A stretch of DNA of 64,000 bases from FEN-1219 sp963713355 (GCA_963713355.1 CAVQLK010000006.1:992001-1056000); one strand, 5' to 3'. Positions 43,350 through 52,350 are shown, counted from the first letter of the stretch. A program made the numbers and translations. Notes: a model not told the origin generated them from the letters alone.

Positions 43350-45518
43350 TCAGTTCTTCCACACTGCATGTAAGCGCTCGAGCCGCTGCTGGCTCTGTCG
43401 CGCTAAAAGCTCCGTGGCGGCTCCGCCGCCCTTCAGTACGTCGGCGCTCCGCGCGAGCAGCACCTCCGCCTCCTGATATCGGCCGAGCTCGGTCAAAGCA
43501 GCGCCTTCCGTGCTGGCGGCCATCGCCACGCGCCAGTGATCTTCCGAGAGGTTCTCGGCGAGGATCCTGCGCGCACGACTTGCCGCGTCCTGCGCTCCGG
43601 CGAAATCGTTGACGGCGAGCAGCAGATTCGCCTTGATGCTCAGCGTGCTCGCGACTTGCGGATGCGATTCGCCGAAGAGGGCCTGGCGAATCGCGAGCCC
43701 TTTGTCGAGGAGCTGGGCTGCTTCGTCGTACTCGGCCTCCTCGGTCAACCAGAAGCCGAGATTCGTCGCGATCGCTCCGACGTCCGGGTGCTGCTCACCG
43801 AGAACGCGCTCGGCGGAGACGAGCGTGTCGCGCAGCAACGCGATCGCTTCCGTGCTCTTGCCCTCGTCATAGAGCAAAAAGGCGATATTGTTCATCGTTC
43901 GAATGGCGTCAGGATGCTCCGCGCCGAGCAGCTTCTGCTGCATGCGCAACGCATCTCGATAGTTCGTCTCGGCGCCTTCGTGGTCGCCCTGGTCGTGCAG
44001 CACCAGCGCCAGGTTGATCAGTGCCGTCGCGACTTCCTTGTGCTCCTCGCCGAGCAGCTTGCGTTGCATATCCAAGGCTTCGCGATACAGAGATTCCGCC
44101 GCCGCGTAATCGCCGGTCTGATACAACACCAACGCAAGATCGTTCAGCGTCGTCGCGAGCTCCGGGTGCAACGGCGGATGGACCGCGCGCCGCATCGCGA
44201 GCGCGGCCCGCAAGTTCGCGACCGCGCTTGGATAGTCGCCGAGATCGTATTGATTGAGTGCGAGGTGCCTTAGGCTTTCCGCCGTCTCGGCGTTCGGCTC
44301 GTCCCCGTACAACTGGCGACGAATCGCGAGCGCCTCGTCGAGGAGCGGCGTGGCAGCCGCAAACTCACCGCGGCCCGTCAACACCCACGCGACCTCCGTG
44401 AGGCTCTCTGCTACAGCAGGATCGGTGGCACCGAGCTTCCTTTCGCGTATCGCCAGGGCCTCGCGCAAGTGCGCTTCAGCGTCTGCGTAGTTCGCCTTGA
44501 GTCGCAGGACTTTCCCGAGATGGTGCAAGCTGCTCGCGATGCCAACGTCATCCGCGCCGGTGACGCCGCGGCGCGCGTCGAGCGCGGACTCGAGCAACCC
44601 TACGGCGGGCTCGTATAGGCCGAGGCTCGTGTACACCGTACCCATCGTGTCCATGAGGGTTGCTTGAATCTCGGGACGATCGACGAGCTCCGTCTCGATG
44701 CGTTGCGCGCCCTTGTCGAGAATCTCGCGGACCGTAATCGTGTTGCCGAGCGACTCGCTGGGATCGGATACGTTGAAAAGGTCCACCATGAAGTTCGTCG
44801 TCTGGCGGGCCGTCTCTGCCTCGGCCTCGGCGCGCACACGCTGTTCTTCCGCTTCGAGGCGCGCGAACCACGCCGTCGTGGCGAGCACCGAGGTAATCGT
44901 CATGCCCACGAGGGCTGCCGCAGCGACGGCCATCAGCCGGCGCTGCCGCCGCGCGTGCTCCCGCTGCTTCAGCACATCGAGGCCGACGCCGAGCATGCCC
45001 GCAATGATCTTCAGCAGCGCGTTCGCCTTGCCGTCCTTGCCGGGCCGAACGTCGGCTGCGATCGGCTCGGCAGGCTCGGTGCTTAGCGCGCCGTCGCTGC
45101 CAACCTTGAACCGGACGGCCTCGGGAAACGCCTCACCGGCTTTGTCGCCAGCGTAGGGCTCACCGCCAACGATCAAGCACAGCACTCGATCCGATCGCCC
45201 GAGTCGCTTGAAAGTAAGAATCTCTTCGTTGACCCAACGAGACTGGGCTGCCGCCGGCGAGCAGATGACGATTTGGTAGGCGGAGTCGCGCAGCGCTTGA
45301 GTCAGCACGTGGCCGAGATCCGTCGCGGACGCCAGCTCGTCGCGGTCGCGGAAAATCGGTGAGAGCCGCGCCGGCACCGACCCGAACAGCGTGGTTTGGC
45401 CGACGAGCGCTTTCGGCACCCGATAGGTCTCGAGGGCACTATGCAGCCACGTCGCCCACTTCTCATCGCGGTGGCTATAACTGATGAAGGCGCGATACTT
45501 GCGATCGGCGAGCGACAT
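43350..45518 (-). CDS. membrane TIR-domain protein with tetratricopeptide repeats
   Basis: 722 aa. Residues 7-130 are a bacterial TIR domain: YRAFISYSHRDEKW (box 1) and CSPAAAQSRWVNEEILTFKR with the putative catalytic glutamate at 98 or 99. TIR domains of this group can hydrolyse NAD+ or make cyclic ADP-ribose isomers. A membrane helix spans about 195-218, followed by a coiled coil. From about 290 to 700 run ten or more kinesin-light-chain-type TPRs (e.g. LNDLALVLYQTGDYAAAESL). The TIR domain is thus probably cytosolic with the TPRs outside, or the reverse; topology is uncertain. It lies 68 bp downstream of the TonB receptor gene. Confidence 0.85.
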   Translation of the reverse strand: MSLADRKYRAFISYSHRDEKWATWLHSALETYRVPKALVGQTTLFGSVPARLSPIFRDRDELASATDLGHVLTQALRDSAYQIVICSPAAAQSRWVNEEILTFKRLGRSDRVLCLIVGGEPYAGDKAGEAFPEAVRFKVGSDGALSTEPAEPIAADVRPGKDGKANALLKIIAGMLGVGLDVLKQREHARRQRRLMAVAAAALVGMTITSVLATTAWFARLEAEEQRVRAEAEAETARQTTNFMVDLFNVSDPSESLGNTITVREILDKGAQRIETELVDRPEIQATLMDTMGTVYTSLGLYEPAVGLLESALDARRGVTGADDVGIASSLHHLGKVLRLKANYADAEAHLREALAIRERKLGATDPAVAESLTEVAWVLTGRGEFAAATPLLDEALAIRRQLYGDEPNAETAESLRHLALNQYDLGDYPSAVANLRAALAMRRAVHPPLHPELATTLNDLALVLYQTGDYAAAESLYREALDMQRKLLGEEHKEVATALINLALVLHDQGDHEGAETNYRDALRMQQKLLGAEHPDAIRTMNNIAFLLYDEGKSTEAIALLRDTLVSAERVLGEQHPDVGAIATNLGFWLTEEAEYDEAAQLLDKGLAIRQALFGESHPQVASTLSIKANLLLAVNDFAGAQDAASRARRILAENLSEDHWRVAMAASTEGAALTELGRYQEAEVLLARSADVLKGGGAATELLARQSQQRLERLHAVWKN

Positions 45519-45586
45519 ACGGTTAGCTCACTTCCGGGACCGACCTGGCGCGCTCGTCGCCACCCATGTAACGGCGCATCCGGCTC

Positions 45587-48043
45587 CTAGAGCTCGAGGT
45601 CGTACGTGAACTTGATGCCGAGCTCGCGGGGTCGCAGAACGTTTTGCGAGTAGCTTCGTACCGTGACGGCGTCGCCGTTCTCATCGGCCGCCGTTTGGAC
45701 GAACTCTTGCTGGGCGCGCACGCCCGTCACCGCGTACTTGTTGGTAAGGTTCTGCGCGTACACGCCGATCTGCCAGGAACCGTGATCGAACAGTGCCGAA
45801 GCGGAATGCACCGTGAATCCGCCGAGCTGCTCGCCGCCGGCCCGACCGCCGGTCTTCGTCAAAATTTCGCCGATCGCCTGCAGGCCGTAGTTGAGCTCGA
45901 GCCCCCAGCTGCCGCTGAGCGGCACGTCGTAGCCGATCGACAACGTGCCTTGCTGCTCCGGCGAGCCCGGCAGGCGATCGCCCGGCAATCCGTCGACGTA
46001 CACGGCGGGGTCGCTGGGGCCGAAGCCCGGCGGGATGAATACTCGTAGTAGATCCGGGGTGACGTCCGTGAGCTCGGCCCTGGTCTGCGCGTAGCTCACG
46101 CCGATGCGGAGGCGGTCCGTGATGTCAACCGCCAGCGACAGTTCGATGCCGCGCGATTCCGCGCCTTCGCCGTTGATCGTAATCGGCTGCGCGCCGTTCG
46201 CAGTCTGCGACAACAGTTGCGGATCCTGCCAATCGATGAAGTACAACGCGGAATTGAAAGTCAGGCGCCGGTCGAGCCATTGGGTGCGCAAACCGACCTC
46301 GTAGTTCGTCGTGTTGTCGGCGGAATACTCGAACTCGTGCGGCAGAGCGCAAATGAGCTGATTGACGGGCAGCGGGTCCGGGCACGCCGCCACACCGTTG
46401 GCTGCGCCCACGCGATAGCCCTCGCTGATCGTCGCGTAGCCTAGGACGTCAGCTGCAAAGCGATACGAGGTGTTGAGCTTGAAGAGAAAACCGTCGTCCT
46501 CTTGGAAGCTCGGATTGAGCGTCAGGCCGATCTCATCCGGCGGGAGATCGCCGATCGAAGTGAGGTAGAGCGGGGTGGTCGCGCCACTTTCCGTCCCGTA
46601 TTCGTAGGCGTAGAACCTGCCTCCTATGGTCACAGCCCAAGCGTCGGTTATCTCGTAGCCGAACTCGCCGAACACACCGCGCTCGCTGAGATCGGAGTTC
46701 AGAACGCTGATGTACTCCAAGCTATCGGGCCGCAAGACGCCGCCGAGATACTCGTCGTAGTGCGGGGTGAACTCGCGGTTGTTCTGCGCGGACTGCTGGT
46801 CCAGGTAGAACAAGCCCGCGATCCAACTCGACCGGCCGTCGCCTTGCGACACGAGCCTGAGCTCTTGTGTCCAGGTGTTATCGGTCTGGTCGTCGCGCGT
46901 GAACGCCGAGAACGATGGGAACGCCTCGTACGAGTACTCGAGCGTGATCAAGAGATCGGTCTGATCGCGCTGCCCGATGCCCTCGTAGCGCGAGTAGCCC
47001 GTTGCGGACGTTAGCTCCGCGAAACCGAGGTCGGCGACGAGCTCGAGCGCGGCCAAGCGGTTCTCTCGTTCGTTCGGTTCGGAGTAGCGCGTTGCGGAGG
47101 TGAAGAGATCCGTCCCAAACGCGACGGAATGGTTGTCGGAGCGCCCGCCGACGTCGTTGTTCTGATAGAAGTAGGTCAGATTCGCGTCGATTGCATCCGT
47201 CGGCTGCCAGCGCAGTGCGATGCGCCCCGATACTGTCTGCTCGTCGTTCACGTCATGCGCGCCATACAGGTTCGCGGCCACGGCGGCAGCGTCGGTGAGA
47301 TCGGGCTCGGGATCCGAAACGCCGGACTCGCGCACGAGAAACGGTGTGTCGATGAATCCGGGATCGTTGTGGTAGCTCACGTTAGCGCGCAGCGCGAGGT
47401 TGTCGCCGAGCGAAAAGTTACCCGTCATGCCGACGCGCTCACCGAAGCTGTCGCTCTCTGCGAGATCGAAGCTCGAAGCGCGAAAGGTGAGGCTCGAGGT
47501 CGCGAATTCGGGGCGCCGCGGGATATAGCGGATCGCGCCGCCGAGCGTGCCGGCCCCGTAGAGCGTGCCCTGGGGGCCGAGCAGCACTTCCACGCGCTCA
47601 ATATCGGTGAGATCGAAATCGAGGTATAGGGGTATCTCGCCGACGTAGGTAGCAACCGTCTCGCCGCCGTTGTTGCCGAGCGCCTCGGGCCCGCGAATGG
47701 TGTCGAGATTCAAGCCGCGAACGACGATGTGATTGGCGTTGCGCTTGCCTTGATCCACGACGTACAGACCCGGCACGTTGCGGCCGAGCTCGGCAAGATC
47801 CGTGATGTCTCGCTTCTCGAGTAATTCGCCGTCGAAGGCGGCTATGTTGAGCGGGATGTCTTGGATGCTCTCGGCACGGCGTGTCGCCGTGACGACAATC
47901 TCCTCGATGACGGGCGCGTCTTGCGCGCCAACGCGCCAGGAGCCCGCCGCAACGATAGCGCCGATCGCCAGAGTCAACGGATGCCGCGGAGCATCGATCG
48001 GGCGTGCAAGCACCACGCGTGAACGCGAAAACCGCCCAGGCAT
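45587..48043 (-). CDS. TonB-dependent receptor
   Basis: 818 aa with signal region ending at VGAQ. A TonB box-like IEEIVVTATRR is followed by the plug domain (IPLNIAAFDGELLEKRDITD, GPQGTLYGAGTLGGAIRYI) and a 22-stranded barrel with a C-terminal FTYDLEL. The ligand is unknown; the VTATRR type is common among receptors for siderophores, carbohydrates or terpenoids in Caulobacter and Sphingomonas relatives. It appears to be the first gene of the operon with the TIR-TPR gene and is divergent from the SLOG gene. Confidence 0.92.
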   Translation of the reverse strand: MPGRFSRSRVVLARPIDAPRHPLTLAIGAIVAAGSWRVGAQDAPVIEEIVVTATRRAESIQDIPLNIAAFDGELLEKRDITDLAELGRNVPGLYVVDQGKRNANHIVVRGLNLDTIRGPEALGNNGGETVATYVGEIPLYLDFDLTDIERVEVLLGPQGTLYGAGTLGGAIRYIPRRPEFATSSLTFRASSFDLAESDSFGERVGMTGNFSLGDNLALRANVSYHNDPGFIDTPFLVRESGVSDPEPDLTDAAAVAANLYGAHDVNDEQTVSGRIALRWQPTDAIDANLTYFYQNNDVGGRSDNHSVAFGTDLFTSATRYSEPNERENRLAALELVADLGFAELTSATGYSRYEGIGQRDQTDLLITLEYSYEAFPSFSAFTRDDQTDNTWTQELRLVSQGDGRSSWIAGLFYLDQQSAQNNREFTPHYDEYLGGVLRPDSLEYISVLNSDLSERGVFGEFGYEITDAWAVTIGGRFYAYEYGTESGATTPLYLTSIGDLPPDEIGLTLNPSFQEDDGFLFKLNTSYRFAADVLGYATISEGYRVGAANGVAACPDPLPVNQLICALPHEFEYSADNTTNYEVGLRTQWLDRRLTFNSALYFIDWQDPQLLSQTANGAQPITINGEGAESRGIELSLAVDITDRLRIGVSYAQTRAELTDVTPDLLRVFIPPGFGPSDPAVYVDGLPGDRLPGSPEQQGTLSIGYDVPLSGSWGLELNYGLQAIGEILTKTGGRAGGEQLGGFTVHSASALFDHGSWQIGVYAQNLTNKYAVTGVRAQQEFVQTAADENGDAVTVRSYSQNVLRPRELGIKFTYDLEL

Positions 48044-48341
48044 CGAGAGTTCCTGTTTGTGTTCTTTTTGAATCGAGGAGAGTTAGCACCGACCGCTACG
48101 CGTGCGATCGGTCGCGCACTATACAGGAGCAAATGGCGTGCCAGGACGAAAACTCGTGCCACTCAACGATTCGTGTCGGCCAACACAGCGATGCATGCGT
48201 CATCGTGGTGCAACGAGAGCCACAGCTGCACCAATAAGCTGCGGCCAACGCGTGCACCACTCCGACACGCAGATTCTTGTCCTCGTTCGGCGGTTGCCCG
48301 CACAATGCCCGCCCCGGCTCAACCACTCGAGGTCGTTCGAC
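48044..48341. other. 298-bp divergent promoter region
   Basis: It separates the TonB receptor and SLOG genes. The frame of the SLOG gene remains open through most of it, but the encoded residues are not protein-like. I see no clear operator or promoter that I could name. Confidence 0.4.
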
Positions 48342-50099
48342 TTGTCTGACTCCGCAGCCACGAGCCGGTCACCGCTGATCGTCGGCGTGTCGGGACACAG
48401 AGACCCTCACCCGAGCTGCATCGGCCGCGCGAGGACGGAAACCAGCGCGTTTTTCGCTCAATTGACGGCGCTCGTGCCGAACACGCCGATTCGGGTAATG
48501 GTTGGCATGGCGGCAGGGGCCGACTTGCTCGTCGCCAACGCAGCGATCGAGAACGGTCTGAGCGTCGATGCAGTGTTGCCGATGGCGCTCGAGGAGTACT
48601 CGAAGGACTTCGAGCCGGAGACATTGCTCGACGTGCGCCGGCTGCTCGAGCACCCGAACGTGACGTGCGTGGTCCTCGACGACCCGAACCGATCAAGCGA
48701 TGCCGCCGTCACCGGCGACCACCGTGACGCCCTGTATGTGAGTCTGTCAGAGACGCTGATTCGCAAGAGCAATCTGTTGATCACGCTGTGGAACGGCGAA
48801 TCGGCGATGCTGCCCGGCGGCACTGCCGACACCGTGATCAAGTACCTCGCGGCTCACTCCGGCCCCGGAAAACAGCCGCGAATCGCTTTCGTCGAGGAAG
48901 ACAGCGGCGTTCCCTGGGGTCGGCAAGCCGTCTACTGGGTGTCTGTGCCGCGAGAGGCCGACGACCCGAGCGGGCGCTGCGCGCTGCCGTGCTTTCTATC
49001 CGGGGTTGGCGAAGGCGTTCTGCGCCTCCAACCGCAGATGCCGGAGGAGCTGCGCAACCAGCTCGCCGACCTCGATCGCTACAATGAGGAGTTCGCGGCA
49101 CTGCAAGCGCAACCCAACGCTGCGGCGCCCGACACGCTCATGAACAACCTGCCGAACGGCCTCGAAGTGGACGAGCGCATGCATTTGCAGCGCATCGACG
49201 CCGAGTACGGCAAGGCCGATGCATTGGCCGTCTTCTGTCAGTCGCATTCCCAACGCTTGTTTCGGTTCTTCAGCTATATGGCGTGCGCCATGGGCTTGCT
49301 GTTTCTGATCTATGCCAAGCTCATCGCCAGCACGATCTTTCTGCTCGGCTACCTCGCCGTGTTGCTCGTGGGCCTCGGCCTCTTCCACAAGGTGAAATCG
49401 CGCCACTGGTTCTCCAAGCACCTCGCGTATCGCGTGCTCGCGGAAACCATGCGCACCAAGTTTTTTCTGCGGCTGTCGGCGGCCGGTCGAGCAGTTAGCG
49501 CCGAAGAGCTCATCAAGCTTACGGGCGTCGATCGGTTCGACGGGTTCGGTTGGATCACGAATGTCCTCAAGAACGTCGAACCGTTGACCGGGTACAAGCG
49601 GCTCGATCACACGCAGGAAGCCACGCAGCTCGCTGTCGTGCGCGAGACGTGGATCGAGGCACAGCAGAGGTACTTCAAATCCAAGGTGGGGCGCCTCGAA
49701 CGGACTCACAAGCGGCTCGGGCTCATGAAGACGGCTCTGCTCTATGCGCTCGCGCTGGTCACTGTCGTGCTCGTGGCCTTCGCGAAGCCTCTCGGCGACT
49801 ACGTCTTGCGCTTGGGCTTCACGGGCAAGGACTTGCTGTTGTTCTTGATGGGCTTGTTGCCGGTTTGGCTCGGCATCTGGGAGCTCTACCAGGGAAAAAT
49901 GGCGACTCGCGAGTTGCTATGGCAGTACCGCAATCAGCTTGGACATTTTGCGCGCGCGAGCATCGAGTTGACACAAGCAGACGATCGGCAGCGTCGAATC
50001 TCGATTCTGGCGGATCTCGGCAAAGACTCGCTGATGGAGAGCTACTTGTGGACGATCCATCGCTATCATCGCGAGCATGAGCCGCCGGCGGCCGGCTGA
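48342..50099 (+). CDS. SLOG-domain protein with SLATT-like membrane hairpins
   Basis: 585 aa from a TTG start at 48342 (GAGG upstream); the open frame extends upstream to 48102 but is not coding-like. Residues 10-200 form a Rossmann-like SLOG domain: SPLIVGVSGHRDPHP, then VMVGMAAGADLLVANAAIEN and LLITLWNGESAMLPGG, as in nucleotide-ligand-binding LOG/SLOG proteins. Two hydrophobic hairpins at about 308-350 and 460-515 (FFSYMACAMGLLFLIYAKLI; LLYALALVTVVLVAFAKPLG) with helical tails resemble SLATT effector domains. The SLOG-SLATT pairing is proposed in the literature to belong to nucleotide-signalled conflict systems. The divergent neighbour operon carries a TIR protein. Confidence 0.8.
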   Translation: MSDSAATSRSPLIVGVSGHRDPHPSCIGRARTETSAFFAQLTALVPNTPIRVMVGMAAGADLLVANAAIENGLSVDAVLPMALEEYSKDFEPETLLDVRRLLEHPNVTCVVLDDPNRSSDAAVTGDHRDALYVSLSETLIRKSNLLITLWNGESAMLPGGTADTVIKYLAAHSGPGKQPRIAFVEEDSGVPWGRQAVYWVSVPREADDPSGRCALPCFLSGVGEGVLRLQPQMPEELRNQLADLDRYNEEFAALQAQPNAAAPDTLMNNLPNGLEVDERMHLQRIDAEYGKADALAVFCQSHSQRLFRFFSYMACAMGLLFLIYAKLIASTIFLLGYLAVLLVGLGLFHKVKSRHWFSKHLAYRVLAETMRTKFFLRLSAAGRAVSAEELIKLTGVDRFDGFGWITNVLKNVEPLTGYKRLDHTQEATQLAVVRETWIEAQQRYFKSKVGRLERTHKRLGLMKTALLYALALVTVVLVAFAKPLGDYVLRLGFTGKDLLLFLMGLLPVWLGIWELYQGKMATRELLWQYRNQLGHFARASIELTQADDRQRRISILADLGKDSLMESYLWTIHRYHREHEPPAAG

Positions 50100-50265
50100 C
50101 GCCTGAAAACGAGCGCGAGCGGGACCGCGAAAATTGCGATAAGAGACTTTTCAACGTTACCGCGGAGAGCGCGCCGAAACCCCGTCAGGATCGCTTGACA
50201 GTCGGCCAACCGACCTTCATGTTCGGGACGCTTGCATTCGTCAGAGCACCCCGGGGGAAAGCACC

Positions 50266-51102
50266 ATGCGCGCCTTCGTTCCGAGTGCACTCGTCTTGGC
50301 CAGCTTCGCATTGATTCTTTCGGGCGGATTGTTTGGTCAACCCGTGGAAGAGCCGGAAGAAATCGTTGTTCGTGCGAAACCGCTGAACCGGTATCGGGCG
50401 GAAATTGAGGTGGCGCGCGACGAGATGATCAGGCTCTTCAACGAAGCGAACGAGGACGACGACAACGACGTTCGGTGTCGATATGACGCCCCGACCGGGA
50501 GTCGAATCCCCGAGCGCGTCTGCTTCTCTGCAGCTCAAGACCGCGCGAGCGCCGGCGCCGCGCGCGACTTACTCGCCGGTCTGCTCTTCGGTTTTGGATC
50601 TGCTTCGCTGAGCGACGCAGCGCAGAACGCGGCGGATGGAGAGAGCCGTGCGATGGTCGCATTCGAAAAAGAATGGCGACGCGTCATGGGCACGAATCAG
50701 CAGTTTCACGACGCAGTGGTCAAATACCGCGGACTCGAAAACGAGTTCGACAGGGCACGTGGGGCGACGATTCGTATTCCAATTCCGGTCTTCGCGCTGA
50801 AGGGCCCCCAATGCGAGGCCAGCACCTACACCGAATACGAGCAGCGCGGCAACGTTGCGCGCGTCACGGGAAGAGTCGATATCTCGGCCTGTCCGGCAGG
50901 AACGACTGGGAAGTTCGCGCTCGTCGCTCGCGTGAGGGACGAGGCCGGCGTTAGCACGCCAATCGAGTTCAGCGAGATGTGGGAGAGCCTCGACGCCGAG
51001 GATTACATTTTCTATGCTGACTACCCGATCGGCGACGACGTATTCCTTGAGAATGTGCGCGTACGCAACTTGATGTGCACCTGCGTGGATCTCACGCAAT
51101 AG
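50266..51102 (+). CDS. secreted protein of unknown function
   Basis: 278 aa with an N-terminal signal peptide (LVLASFALILSGGLFGQP). The mature part begins EEPEEIVVRAKPLNRYRAEI, then a helical region and a C-terminal beta-rich part with cysteines (CRYD, CEAS, CPAGTTG, CTC). I have no family name. It follows the SLOG gene by 166 bp on the same strand and ends 77 bp before the first direct repeat of the tRNA-Ser element. Confidence 0.7.
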   Translation: MRAFVPSALVLASFALILSGGLFGQPVEEPEEIVVRAKPLNRYRAEIEVARDEMIRLFNEANEDDDNDVRCRYDAPTGSRIPERVCFSAAQDRASAGAARDLLAGLLFGFGSASLSDAAQNAADGESRAMVAFEKEWRRVMGTNQQFHDAVVKYRGLENEFDRARGATIRIPIPVFALKGPQCEASTYTEYEQRGNVARVTGRVDISACPAGTTGKFALVARVRDEAGVSTPIEFSEMWESLDAEDYIFYADYPIGDDVFLENVRVRNLMCTCVDLTQ

Positions 51103-51178
51103 CAACGGTATCCATTGCCAAAGGCTACGCGGCGAAGCGGCGGGTTTGCTACGAGCATCTCTGAGCAAGGGCGCGTCG

Positions 51179-51283
51179 AACCCGCCCCCAATCCCTTCTC
51201 GCCGCAGACACTGTTAACCATGTCTCCGGAATAATCCGTAAACCATGCCCGGGCAGGACCCTTGAGGATTGGCGGAGAGGGAG
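51179..51283 (+). repeat. direct repeat, distal attachment-site candidate
   Basis: It matches 55020-55128 with a few small indels and substitutions. It includes CCATGTCTCCGGAATAATCC and ends in TGGCGGAGAGGGAG, identical to the 3' terminus of tRNA-Ser, after which the sequences diverge. The 3'-tRNA core plus flank is the expected shape of an att site left by integration. Confidence 0.75.
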
Positions 51284-51409
51284 TCCGCATGCGGCATCCG
51301 TGCACCCCGTGCCAGCCTATGCCAAACAGTGCTATAGAGCGACGCTAAGCCAAGCACGGTTAGCCTCTGGCCGATCACACAATAAAAGGCCGTGACAGCG
51401 CGTGACGGC

Positions 51410-51436
51410 GGAACGGTTCTCGGCGCCAAACGTGTG
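51410..51436 (+). repeat. conserved upstream box, copy 2
   Basis: Counterpart of 40638-40664. It also reads as codons (GTVLGAKRV), but that frame ends at a TGA immediately before the start of the small gene, so it is a leader or promoter element here. Confidence 0.5.
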
Positions 51437-51465
51437 TATGTCCTACAGGCTTTGCGTTGAGTGCT

Positions 51466-51687
51466 ATGGTTGAAAACGATCCCGAATTGTTGGGGCTGCT
51501 GGCTGACTACGAAACGGCGGTAGAAGATTTCGGGCGTGTCTCTCGGACGCTAACGGCCGCGTTGCTTAGCCTGAGGCCAGCCGATGACGTGCAGACGCTC
51601 CTAGCAGCCGAAGCACGCACCCGAGACGTGATTGCTCTCACGCGCATTCGCCTAGCCAACCGATGGCACACTTCCCACGTCGATTGA
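51466..51687 (+). CDS. small helical-hairpin protein
   Basis: 73 aa from the ATG at 51466 (a TTG 9 bp upstream is in frame). LLADYETAVEDFGRVSRTLT and DDVQTLLAAEARTRDVIALT form two amphipathic helices with a polar turn. It is homologous to the core of the protein at 40626 and similar in layout to the one at 51873. No known family; there is no signal peptide. It is the first gene inside the element. Confidence 0.65.
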   Translation: MVENDPELLGLLADYETAVEDFGRVSRTLTAALLSLRPADDVQTLLAAEARTRDVIALTRIRLANRWHTSHVD

Positions 51688-51743
51688 CGGTCGTTCGTGG
51701 CCCGCCGCCCCGATGAACGGCACCTAGGGTGCGCGTGGGTATA

Positions 51744-51762
51744 CTTTACGCGTAGTGTAAAG
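51744..51762. promoter_or_regulatory. inverted repeat, operator candidate in the element
   Basis: CTTTAC and GTAAAG flank seven bases, and the symmetry extends imperfectly outward (ATA...AAT) to 25 bp. It lies in an AT-rich spot between the convergent hairpin-protein genes. It could be a repressor site or a short transcript-ending hairpin. Confidence 0.4.
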
Positions 51763-51872
51763 AATTTCGACACTTGTGCATGTCCGGATACCGTCGGTGT
51801 CCGGCATGCCTGAACAGCTTGGCACTCCCGCCCCGGCGCTTGTCGCGCCGGCTGCATCCATCCGGGAATGGC

Positions 51873-52097
51873 TTAGCCTGGCTTCGGCTTCATCTGGCTG
51901 TGATTCCACAGCCCGGCCAACAGCGCCGCGTGAGCCGTCACTAGCTCTTTGAGCGCGCCCTCATCAGCTTTTAGTAGTTCGGCCGACGGCCACTCACCGC
52001 GCATGCTGGCCTCGGATATATCGTGAACGGCGTTCATGTAAGCCGTGTACGCCGCCTTGTATCGAAGGCGTAGGAGCTGCAGCTCTTTCGTGGCCAT
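51873..52097 (-). CDS. small helical-hairpin protein
   Basis: 74 aa, KELQLLRLRYKAAYTAYMNA followed by a turn and ADEGALKELVTAHAALLAGL. The length, the two-helix layout and the aromatic-rich first helix match the proteins at 40626 and 51466, though identity is low. It is probably a distant relative. No function is recognised. It is convergent with the 51466 gene. Confidence 0.6.
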   Translation of the reverse strand: MATKELQLLRLRYKAAYTAYMNAVHDISEASMRGEWPSAELLKADEGALKELVTAHAALLAGLWNHSQMKPKPG

Positions 52098-52234
52098 TGT
52101 TCTTCGGCCGACCTGTTCGGCCTTGTCGTTTCAACGCGGTCTACGCCCATCGTACACCCTACCATCGACCTGTTTGTATATACAGTACTCCGTGGGTTCA
52201 TGCGACCGGCACGTGCTGGCAGGGAGCGTGCTTC

Positions 52235-52350
52235 GTGGCCAAAGATTCCAAGACTGTTGCCGCCCTACCGCGACGCCAAGGCCAGCAAAACCCAAGTCAC
52301 AGGTAGTGCGCGAGCGCGTGCCCAAGCCGGGACACGGCGACACGAAATAG
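52235..52350 (+). pseudogene. possible 38-aa basic protein, frameshifted
   Basis: A GTG with GGGAG upstream starts AKDSKTVAALPRRQGQQ. Adding one A to the AAAA run near 52279 continues into PKSQVVRERVPKPGHGDTK and a stop. The joined protein is short, basic and free of hydrophobic segments. Whether it is a gene is uncertain. Confidence 0.3.

Noticed and set aside
48102..48341. Upstream extension of the SLOG gene
   Set aside because: The encoded residues are not conserved-looking, and the TTG at 48342 with a GAGG site begins just before the SLOG fold.
51021..51429. Minus-strand ORFs across the left direct repeat
   Set aside because: They are translations of the duplicated tRNA end and its flank; no protein-like composition.
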